DNA of 64,000 nucleotides from Pseudeuparius sepicola (Eukaryota > Arthropoda > Insecta > Coleoptera > Anthribidae): positions 124,071,735 through 124,135,734 of the forward strand of contig OY987298.1 of the NCBI GenBank assembly GCA_963920635.1, in the 5' to 3' direction. The notes beneath the pieces were generated by a model. The model was not told the DNA's origin. It made no database searches and worked only from the letters and a program-made list of their open reading frames with translations. Made by a program: the position numbers and the translations under genes. Shown piece after piece: positions 11,401-23,400 of the stretch (position 1 is the stretch's first letter; every line of letters starts with the position of its first letter).

Positions 11401-14400
11401 AATTATTTGTTCCATAAAAGTCAAGAATTTTGCTTAGATACGTAAAATAGTTTGATGATATTTTAATTTATTATTATTTTGGCATCAATTTAGAACTGGG
11501 AAACGCAATGTAACTAAATTTATACCCCAAATGCTAGACGGTACATCAACTTTGCAACAAACATAACAGAATTTTAAAGCGTAAATATCATTTTCTTTTG
11601 AAAAATACTTATTCTTATCGGTAATTAGTAATAAAAAATGAATAGAATAATAAAGCTAGTGATATAAAATAGTTTCTACGCAGTTTCGAGTTTTTAAAAT
11701 TTCCAGAAATTACATAAATATTAAAAATTGACAAAAAACTGAATATTTTAGTAGAGCGTTCAAATTTGGTACACTTACGTAAAATTGAAAAACAAACAAC
11801 TTTTTCAAGTAAAACTTTTTGATACTTTAACAACTAAACCCATTTTTAGCGGTATATTTTTAAAATATGATTTTTGACAGATAATGAAAGTCACATGACC
11901 ACGTTTGAGTGGGTCATTTTTCATCTTTTTTAAAGCAAAAGGTAACCCCACAGTTAAATTTCAAAATAAAACGTTAATTAAAAATTTTCCCCCTATGGTG
12001 CGAACTTTTTGGAGAACACTGTATATCTACTCTATACAGTGTGGTCATTTAAGTGTGCAACATATGGGACTTTTTTTGTTAATTGCACAACCAAAATACA
12101 GACTTTGCCGAAAGTTGATGCATGTTCAATAATCATATTAGATGCACTTAGAATGGTTGCAACGTTGCAAGTTAAACAGCATACAGGATAGGTCAAAATA
12201 TATAAAAACTAAACAAGAGTAAAGTACCCTTATTTCAAAAAATTCAGCATAAGTTTATTAAAAAAAGTTGTTGAAAATTAAAAGCTATGCCTAAATACCA
12301 AAACATAGCCTCCTAAGAAAGAAACATTTTTTTCGTCAATTAATTTCCAGTTTCTTAATAAACATTTAAAATAAAAATTTTGCACCTTAAATGAAAGTTT
12401 TTTAATATACACATTATCATTACTAATGTGTTACCTTGTTCAGAAGAATGTTTGCGAAATTTTAATGTTTTGTTTAATATTGTTGCAACAAACATGACGT
12501 TTGTGATTCCCTAAAAAATTTAAAATCTAAGTTAATTTTACAAATATGCTTGAATTTGAACAATGTTATGCGAAATTGATATAGTTTTGATTGATTTATG
12601 AAATTGTTTAGAGTGAATATTGAAACAAAAATTTTTTAGGAAATTATAAATGTTTTTCAAAAAAATATATTTCTTTTTCTTAGGAGGCCATGTTTTGGTA
12701 TTTAGGCATAACTTATAATTCTAGACAACTTTTCTTAATAGCATTTTGCTGAATTTTCTGAAATAGGGTACTTTACTCTTGTACAATTTTTATATTTTTT
12801 GACCTACCCTGTATGCTGTTTGACTTGCAACCATTCTAAGTGCGCCTAATATGATTATCGAACATGCACCAATTTTCGGAAATATTTGTATTTTCGTTGT
12901 GCAATTAATAAAAAAAATCCCATATGTTGCACACTTAAATGACCAAACTGTATAGACACATGAATATTGAAAAATAATTTTTTATTATAAGTTCCATCAT
13001 GTTTAATTTGGAGGCATCCAGTATCGGGATGTTTTAAACCTCTTGTGATCTACAGATAATGTACTATACTCCCATACTTTAATAATATATTAGATATTTA
13101 CTATCTGTACTACAACGAGAATCATAATATTTATAATTTTTTTATTTTTAATTTATTTATTAAACTAAACTCGAGACACAAAGAGCCCAAACAACACTTG
13201 CAGGTTATTTTTTCAGTCCACCAGAACAAAACACCTAAAGTCAAGTTTCAGCCACCAATAATCAGCAGAAAACGAAGTCCCGATTAGAGTTACAAAATTT
13301 TATACCATTTCAACGTCATACGATGACATCACGACCACTTCCCCTACTACCAGTCTCTCGCAAAAATAAAGCTAATACAGATTTCCAGTAACAGTTTATA
13401 AAACAGTATGTTGTAAAAATCATTTATGGTACAAATATTTCATTATGCTACAAGTTTATAACTAAGGGGCGGAATATATGCAAATTGCATATATATGCAT
13501 TTTTTGCATATTTTATTCAATTTCGCAAAACATTGCATATTTCTGGAAAAACTATATTTTTTTGCATATTTGCATGTTTTTCCTATACTTATTTATAGAT
13601 ATAAGATATAACGAAGATTATGAGAGCCCAGAGACAACTCGCAGTGTGTAGTGCAAAGTCGAGAAATTCTGAAAAATGCGGATGCAGCTAACCAACTTGT
13701 TTTTATTAAAGTTAATTTTAGTTTTATACCAGATAAAATAATTCTTTCATTAGAAAGTAGATAGGTTGATTTTGTTCAAACATTTTCCGCTAAATGTAGA
13801 AAAGTTCCCGGTGATGTAGGTATTAAAGTTAGAAAAAAATTAGAAGCTCTACTGTTGAAGAATGAAGGGTCCAAATCTTTAATGACAGTAAAGAGTATTT
13901 TTGATGGTAAATCATCCAACGAAGTTGCACCTTGGCCATATACCTTATTACCCTATTACATCGGCAGATGTTGAGAGAAGCTTTTCTATATATAAACATA
14001 TTTTTACCGACAGAAGGCAAAGATTTTTATTGGAAAACTTTGAAAAGTATTTAATCATAAATTCCTACTGGGTATACAATTTGAAATTAAAATGTTTTTA
14101 TAATTCTGCTTTAATATAGGTATTTTACGAGGTATTTTATATATTTTTTTCCTTTCATTTTTCTTAAAATGAACCCTTTCTCTAAAATCAGTTTTGGTGT
14201 TTTTTTTTAAGGTATTTGTACATATAATATAAATGCATATTATTGCATATTTGGCCAAATAAATGCATATTATTGCATGTTTTAAATAAAAATGATGCTA
14301 TATTATGCGCATATTTCGATTGAAATTAAATGCATATATTCCGCCCTTTATTTATAACCAACAGAAATGCACTCTAATATATTACATAGGACCATACTTC

Positions 14401-17400
14401 TGTGGCGTAGCTAGATTTTCTGTACTTGTAGGCACTTAAAAGCATTGTTTTAACATACACCAAGAAACGACTCGTACTAAAATACCTATCACTTTTTATT
14501 TCTTTCAAATTTTATTAAGTCTGAATGAATTAAATTTTAGAGGAGCTTTGCCTAAGTAACCCTGTATTTTTTTATTAATTGTCTCCCTAACTATAAAATT
14601 AAAATTTTTATTTTGGGTTCTACAGACCTGCACAAATCAGGAGAAAACAAGGAAACTTCAGATGCACCGCCCGGAGGGTACCATAACTCCCCAGAAGTAC
14701 CGTTAACTTCTGCACAGGTTCCTTTGTAAAAAGGCACACTGTGATTATAATTCCATTTGACAATTAATCCTAGTTTTTTGAAATCATCTTTTCCAGAGTA
14801 CATATTAAATATGCCATCATAATCTGCACTTCCATTACGCTACAAAGTAAAATATAATCAGAGATATTTTTCCACTTTTCTAGTTGACCTTGTTCTCTTA
14901 CCCCTACAAACCATCCAAATTTCTTAAAAGGCACATTTAATCCGGAAATATTTAGCTTATGAGCAAGATCCAACAGCCAATCATCATAACCATCAAATAA
15001 AAATTCTCTAGCAGTTTTTGTGAGGTATATATTGACTTTCTTCTCTTCAAAAAAGAAACTTAGCACTAACTTGACAATCTTATTACTCCTAAACATATTT
15101 GAAACGGTCTACAAGAAAATATGATTAATAACTTATTCGAAGAGTGTAAATATGGATAAAGGTAAGGAGAACCATCTTTTATGGGTGTTTGGATCAAAAA
15201 CTGTCGTCTAAAAGCATTAAATAAGGTTTCAGGAAGTCTCCAGAATGGCGCTCGTGTTCTCCCCAGGTATGACCCGAACTTAGCGGTTGTAGACAAAGTG
15301 AAGTTTGCCGAGTGGAAAGTAGCATTGTTCAAAGGTATGAAAAAATATCTAATTTATTAACTAACCATCTATCAAACTAGTTTTCAGAAATGTATTCATT
15401 TTATTATTTATTACCTTTTCATGTCTAATATCACTACTAACTTTTGTCGTTTTTATTTTTTAATTGGTACCCGGGGGCAACAGCAGCGCCATCCTAATTT
15501 AATGGTTTTGACAGACAATTTTATAACACAGAGATGGTCCTCCTTACCTCAACCCTTCATAAGTGTAACAAAGAAATTTAACTTACAGCAGCAATGGGAT
15601 TTATAGTAGTTATTCTATCATCCAATGATCCCCTAGTTCGATCCCGTAAAAAATGCCACACTCTTTTCGTTTGATAAGTTACGGTGCCATTGTTTTCATT
15701 GAAAATTACATTCGTCCTGTAATGTTTTTCAAGAAATGTGTATGGACCACATTCTGCAAACTCAGGTTTTATTGATGAATTTTGATTTACTTCAGCAGCA
15801 TTGGTCCAGTTAAACAAATAGAACTCCAAGTACATCGGGATTGGAGTTTCTTTCCACATGTGGAAACCTTTAGTTTTTGTATTGTCAACTGAAAGTTCCT
15901 AAAATAACAGATACTTTAATTGTTTTCTATTTTGCAATGTCTTTATTGACGGACATTATTGACAGAAAAATAATTCATTGCAAGGCTATAATCGGAGTGC
16001 CTATCCTACAAAATCTAAATAAATGGCTTCCGACTAAAATTTAAAATTTCCCTAACCTGGGCAGGTCAAAAATACAAACATTTTTAAGAACATGAGAGTT
16101 AGCATTTATTTCATTGATTCTTCTGAAATCGTCTCCTGTACTTGATCTATGTTGTTTATAACAACTTGGAAGGTAGTGTTTAAGTATGGCCACAAAAAGA
16201 AATCGCTAGGGGTTATGTCTCAAGATCTCGGAGCAAATTTGTGTTCAGAGTTTAGGCTCACCAAGGGATTTTCAAAAATGTCCCTTTACATTATCATTGA
16301 TTCACCTGCAGTGTGTACTCAAGAACCGTCTTGTTGAAATGAACTATGTGAAAATAAAAAAAAACGAAAATTAAGCATAGCTCTTTTAAATGGCCGATTT
16401 GATAAGGCCACAGTCAACTATGATTTATATTTAAAAAGAAAGTTTATGTCATATCTCAAAAATCACAGACAAGATAAAAAAATTGGATTAGATTATCTTA
16501 TTAAGCCCAAAATTATCTACAATTTTTGTCTCTACAGTTTTTCTGTATAATCAGAAATAACAGAGCTACTGAGATCTGATGAAATAGCAAAAAAATCACT
16601 CTTTTCAAAATATCTAGTGAGCCATGAACTTTTTTAAAAATCCAAAAGGGGCATTAGATTGAGCATTCAAAACCTCAATTCTTTCCCCATTTAACCTTTG
16701 TTCTAGCTCCGCTAGTTTCCGAGATCCCCATAGTGGTCATCGAAAAAAACTCACCCTGTATATTATAAATATGGTCATCAGGAATTCTTATCTGAAGTTT
16801 GTAAAGATAAACCTTATAAAAATTTATTCTACACTCTTTCACAGGCAAAACAATTGTTCATATAATAGGGAGACCAGATCATTGATCCATATTCCAACAG
16901 TGCAACTTCTTACAATGTACTGGGAGACATTTCATGAAAAGCGATGTCAAGCGGCAAATCTTGAGACATTTTGGCAAGTGGCTTTTTTTGAGTAATTGGA
17001 CCCTGCCGAACTCGAATCTGTCGATCGTCAGGCTGAATTTTGGGTCCTTAGCCTCCAAGTCCAATGTGACTCCAGAAATTGGATAATCAAACATTTTCCG
17101 CTAAATTTGCACTTTTTGTGCGATTGCGTTATGGATAATGAGTACAGAGTAAACTTTGATATCATCTAACCAGAAAAATTCACAATGAGGCACCTCGTAG
17201 TGGCCCATGTGGTTTGTCAATTGCCTCATGTTGGGTTTAAAAAATTAAAAGAAAATGGCTTGTGGCATATCAGACAAAATGTTTTGGTTCTTGGCAACGC
17301 CAAACTACATAGTTGTCAATATCTACTGTAAATTTAGTACAGATCTTTCGGTGGTGTGCAGACCACGACAGGCACCTGTTTCGGGCTTGTTGGCCCTCAT

Positions 17401-20400
17401 CAGGCAGACGCAGTGCACGTCACCGAAAGACCCAAATGTTCGCTGGCTATGTGGAATATTAATATAACGCGGTGAGCATTGTACCATCCAATGCCATCTA
17501 GCGGGTACTGCCAAAACCAAAACAATGTCAATGTATATACAGGGTGATTCAGTCATATTGTAAAAAATTTTAACCAGACAGTGGGCAAGGTCTACTAAAA
17601 AGGAAAATGCGAAAAAAAATAATTCTCGAAGTTTAAAACGTGGGGCAAATGAACCTTAATACCCAAGTGACTCGGCACTTCTGCTTCAATGTCAACTGAA
17701 TTGAATTGAATTCAATTTTTTGTTGTTGAAGGTGCAACTGAAGAAAAAGAAATACCTACCTCTCATCTGCATTTTTGGTGTATTCAGCCTTGATTCAACA
17801 AAGGGCAGGCGTTATAACACTTCAAACATGTTAAAAATATGTTGTATTCAGAACATAAACACCGGTGTATTTGCTTGAGGTGTTTTCGCGAATTTCCGCG
17901 CACACATTTGTACCAAAATTTCTAAAGTGCACGAGAATATTGCTATTGGTAATGCGTAATGACGCTTGCTACAATATTTTGCATGTCTGTTTTTTTTATT
18001 GTTTTTTTTTTCTAAGCAACAAAGCCTGAAAGTGGTTATTATGACATGATTGCTTAGTTTACTGACTGGCCGGCCACTGGACGCTGAGTGCGTTGGCTGC
18101 CAGAGACTTAGCATATCAGATGCACCGGTAATTCAATTATTACAAATTACTACATTACTTATACGGGAAGGCAAGTTCAGACACCGCCGTGCCAGATAGA
18201 TGGTTCCACTCATCTCGGAAAATAGGAGCATTGTTTTTGTGAATAGTTATTCAACTGCAGCTAATCATATCAGTAAAATTACTTCAAGGTGTGTTAAAAA
18301 ATACTCACAATTCGTTTTACTCCTACTTTAAAGTAAATTTAGCTCCCCCTGAGTTTTATTGATGTGAACTAATTGCGGTTGAATAGCTATTCCCAAAACA
18401 AAAGTAACAGTCGGGTGGTGGCGGTACCATGCGGAAGGAAGGAACAATACCGACTATAGTGCTCTAGCAACTGTGGCGACTCAGTCCTGTCAATATCTTG
18501 AGTACCTACAGGTGTGTGGACCGTGGCATGTAGAGCGGTATACATTTGGTTTCGACATCAAAGGCCTTAGATTTTAACCACAAGATGTTAAAACTAATTA
18601 ATTTGAAGACACAAAATCAAAGGTATACTCACCCACTAGTATTACCGATACTCCAGCAAAGTAATCTTTGCTCTCGAAAATTTGCTGAAGCCTAGAGTTA
18701 ACATAACTGAACCTTTTGGCACCAACCATTGAAATTCATTTATAACTATGACCTTCAGATCAATCAGTTTTGTATGCAACGTATTAACAGTGTCATTGTT
18801 CAGAGGCCCTAGCGTCCCTCCGTACTGGTTGACAAGCAGAGCGAGAAGTGAATGTAAAGTTACACCATTAATATTGAAACTTGCTTTTCCCATAGGTGCA
18901 GTTAATAATCCTTTGATAGTGCCGGGGTTGTTTCCTGGAATAGCATTGAAATATCTCAACACAGACTGATAGATAACATTTATTAATCTGCTCTTTTCAA
19001 CTCCAGCTCCCCCGATACAATTTGATTTGATTCGCGAGGTCATGAAGATGAATTTGTACTTACTGAAGTTAAAAGTAAATAATGATAGTGTTTTAGTTTG
19101 GATGCATATTTGCACATTTTGTGCTTAGTTTTGTGTCTTGTCTGCCACTGCATCTGTTGTGGGAAACCAAGAGATCCCTATACTCCTACGCCACCCACTT
19201 GTTACTGTCGACTGACATTGAAAAATCAAAAAGCTAATAAATTCACTTAGGCCATGCATACATTTTTTGAAATATCTAGGAAAAGGTACAAAAAAAGTAA
19301 ATTTACGGTATGTTGTGCAACTGGCCCCGGGGTCGGCAGCCGCGACACGTGAGCTTAAAAGCTGATCAGGTGACCGCCGTTAACAGTGGGTTTTGAATAC
19401 ACTTCTAAAAATATAATTTTCTTTTTTTGGTTGACTTTTGAAATTTTTAAATTTTGGATTTGGACCTGTAGTTAAATTTTTTACATCATGACTGAATCAC
19501 CATGTATATCGATAGGGGCGATTGACATAAAAAAAAACTCGGCTCGTGACACGGTGAAAAACACAGAAGAAGCATACATATTGGTGAGTATTTGGCAAAT
19601 GATTTTATAGATCTCAATTAAGAACTTACATTGCACGTTGATGTTGTTTTGTTGTTTTATTGGGTTGTTTTGTACTAATAACTTTTTTTAGCTTAAGACT
19701 TATAACGATTTTTGTCTGTAAATTGTATTTTATCAATTAAGTATTAGGTAATATTATATTGACCTGGGTAAGCATTTATGCAATATCACCAATAATTGAA
19801 ATAAATAAATTAATTAAATTTTAAAATTCAAGCCGCTTAGAATCTCTGGCTCTGAACCGTGAGAACAAAGCCACTATAATCCATAATGTTGTTAATGTAG
19901 ACACAGTTGGCCCTCGCAGGTGGCCCAAATTTCGCGGAAACACTAGCAATAAAACGTGCCGCAGAGTCACCCAGTCAAGGTAGTCATCCGCGAACGCGGT
20001 GGGAAAAAATCGGATATAAAGAAGGGGACCTCACTCGATACAGGAAGAATCCGTTTGATCGACTGCGTTGCAGCTGAAAGTCCTGCTCAAAAGCTCCAAG
20101 AAACAAGAACTACCCGCCTAGACACTACGAACTGAGATTTAGACTGGCCAAAAAGTAAGAAATTTTGTATTGTTGAGTTTACTTTGTTTTTGATTTGCCT
20201 TTTTATTTAAATTTGAATTTATTTTGGAAACTGGTCGTCACATTGGTGTCAGGTGTGGGGTCAAATAAGGGTTAACGAATAGGGATGAGTTGTCAAATTT
20301 TACAGGAAAAATTAATTTGTCGGAAAACATCAAAAAATATTTCTTTATAGAAAATCAAGAGTAGAAAAAGTATAACAAATAAGCGTTAAGGGGGGCTTGC

Positions 20401-23400
20401 CAACAGAGAAAGTGAGGTTAGATTTGGTATTTTTTTAAGTTGTATAGAATAAAATCTAATAACATTTTACCTGGCAGAAATTTAGTACAAACATTTATAT
20501 CTTCATTTTAATCATCAGATCGTAAAAGCATATGCACTGGAATTATTATTTTTCCCAAGGTTTTCATAACCTATAGAATAAAACACTGCTTGTAAAATCT
20601 TATGATTAAAATGAAGACAGATGTTTTTGTACTAAATTTTTGCCATGTAAAATGTTATTAGATTTTGTGCTATACAATTTAAAAAATACGAAATCTAACC
20701 ACACTTTCTCTGTCGGCAACCCCCCCTTAACGGTAGGGGTGAGCTGCCAAAATTGACAGAAATTTTTTTATCGGAAAATTATTAAAGGAAAATTTTAAAT
20801 GGTGCTAAGAGATAACAGTCGGAAACAGAACAGAAGTGAAAATCAGGTGCTACGAAAAACGGGTCAGGAACAACAGTTTTAAGGTGACGACAAATTCCAT
20901 CTAAAAACTAGAAGCCAATAGAACTAATTTCTTTGTGAATTGAAATTTTTTTATAAATATTTGAAAGATGTCAAACGGATAAGAAAATGTAATAGTAGGG
21001 ACAGGGGCAGGAGCGAACGGAAATGAGGATGAATTTAAAAGAGAAGTAACATCAAATTTATTAATGGCAATAGAAACCGTACCAATCTATGATGGGTAAG
21101 GTAAAATTGAGCAATTTTTAAGTATAATCGAGGAAACAGCTTTATTAGCGGGATGTTCCGAGGGGCAAAAAGTAGCTATAGTCAGGTTCAAGTTGAGGGG
21201 TAGTTCTAAACAATTAATCGAAGCGGCACCAGAGTTACATAAGACAAAGGATTGGCTTAACTTGAAAACTACTTTACAAAAACAGTTTAAGCAGAGCCAT
21301 ATAACAGAAACAGCAATAAAAATGTCTGTCGAAGCGAGGCAAAGGTACAGCGAGAATTGTAGACAATTTTTAACTTTTATTTTAATTTTAGGAAATAGGA
21401 CAGTGACTTTCATGGATGATCAGGCAAAGAACCGGGTTTTAAAGGAAAAACTAGAAATGAATATAACGACACAAGAGTTTTATCTCTAGAATCAAGAAAT
21501 GTTGCCAAGGCATTACATTATGCGGAGAGGGAAGAATTGATAAAAATAATGGTTAGACAGCCACAATATAATAGAGAATGCCGTGGAGTAGGAAATAGTG
21601 CAGTAAAGAACACGTCTAACGGAACACACTCTATGTTATACCTTGGCGACATTGGATACCTTGCGCGACATTGTCTGAAACTAAAAGAAACGCCACCGCG
21701 AAACAACCAAAAATGTTACTATTGCCAGAAAATTGAATTACCCTGTACATACCGCTCGCCAACTAACATCTCCAACAGGGTGGTCGTCACAACTGTGATT
21801 TTTTTTTAAATCGCTTATTTTCAATAAATCCTAGTAGCAATTTTTTACTACGTAAAAAGCACTTTTTTAGTTATTTTTTGCCAAATTTGATAAACGAAGG
21901 TTTTGAAGGGTGCTGTGTTCCACTATAAAATGAGATTTAGTGTAAAAAACTCACTATTTTAAAAAATCCTAGCAGACTATGAAATAATTACCCCGACCAA
22001 ATACTACCTTTGATAAGTTACTCTCCATTGGGACTGCCAAAAAAAATATTGGGACCATTTGTTTTCCTAGACCTTCATATATTTCCGAGGTGTCCAATAT
22101 CAAATTGGGACACACTGTATGTCTGTTAAATAATGGTGTCAGTGACATGCACAAAAATCATCTAATATCATATTTTAAAAGAAAGGTGAAGATGGTAGTC
22201 CAAAAACCGGACACATGATTTCAACTCTCATAAGATCATAGAATAAGATGTTATGTAAAATGTAGATAGTATATTTCTTTACTTAAAGCGAGTAGGTTGC
22301 CTCACTCAGATAATATGAGCCCGATCATTGTTATTTAAAGAAGTTGCGGTTAATTTTTAATTTTTTAATAGGTACAGCTAAGCTGAGCGCGGAGGATGTG
22401 TATGGTGTCGGGGTGGGTGAGCTGCGGGCCTTCATTAAGAGGGCCGGCTTGCTGGCTCCCGTGTGACGCTGGCCGTGGGGGCACAACGGGCCCACTGTGG
22501 CCTACGTGCCGGGCCGATCTAAGGCGGCCACCCCCTGCACAAGATAGATAGATAAATAGAATAGGTACAACCCAACCCATGAACATATTTGCTATTTAGC
22601 AAAAGTCTTGATAAATTTGAAACATGCCATTCTAAAAATCGAAGGAGGTAATAAATTTCTTAATTGGGTCTTGTACTTTCCTCCAGTACCGAAAGAAACC
22701 TTGAAATCCAATATTTAACCAAATATTCAGACTCAGATTTTCAAGTTTCGAGAAACGGGCTGGCTGCAGAATTAGCAAAATTGACGGGAAATCCTGAGAA
22801 ACCGCTGTTAGAAGTTGCGTGTTTTTTCTCGTTTTAACAATAATCGGGCTTATAATAATTGAGGCAACCTATTCACTTCAAGTAAAGAAATATACTGTCT
22901 ACATTTTACATAACATCTTATTCTATAATCTTACGAGAGTTGAAATCATGCGGCTAGCTCTCATACTATGATTTATTTAGAAAGGTTTATCAAGTAGATT
23001 TGTTTCATTCATATATTGGTATAGTCACAAGAAGGGCCATTCAGGAAGAACTTGCGAGCATTAAGATGTTAGATTAAATAAATAAGATTGAATAGTTACT
23101 TATGGGATGGGCTGTACAAATTAAATAATTAATAATTGTATATTTTACGCTAAGGTTACATGTAAGAGTAGCTCTGGCTAAATATCGCCTTAACAAACAC
23201 CTCTAGTGTTTTGAATTCCCACTTAAATTTTATTGGCCGGTCCCAAAAACAAATTTTATTGGCAGTGGCTATACGTCCGACGTATATAATAGTCAGTAAA
23301 CGTCTTGTGCTCTCATTGGTGATGATTTGAGTCACGTGACTTATTTGGACGTATATTTAACCCCAATTTAACTTAATATACATCCAAAGTATACGTTGCA

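Noticed and set aside
18748..18969. 73-codon plus-strand frame
   Set aside because: Exact antisense of the Pif1-type helicase fragment.
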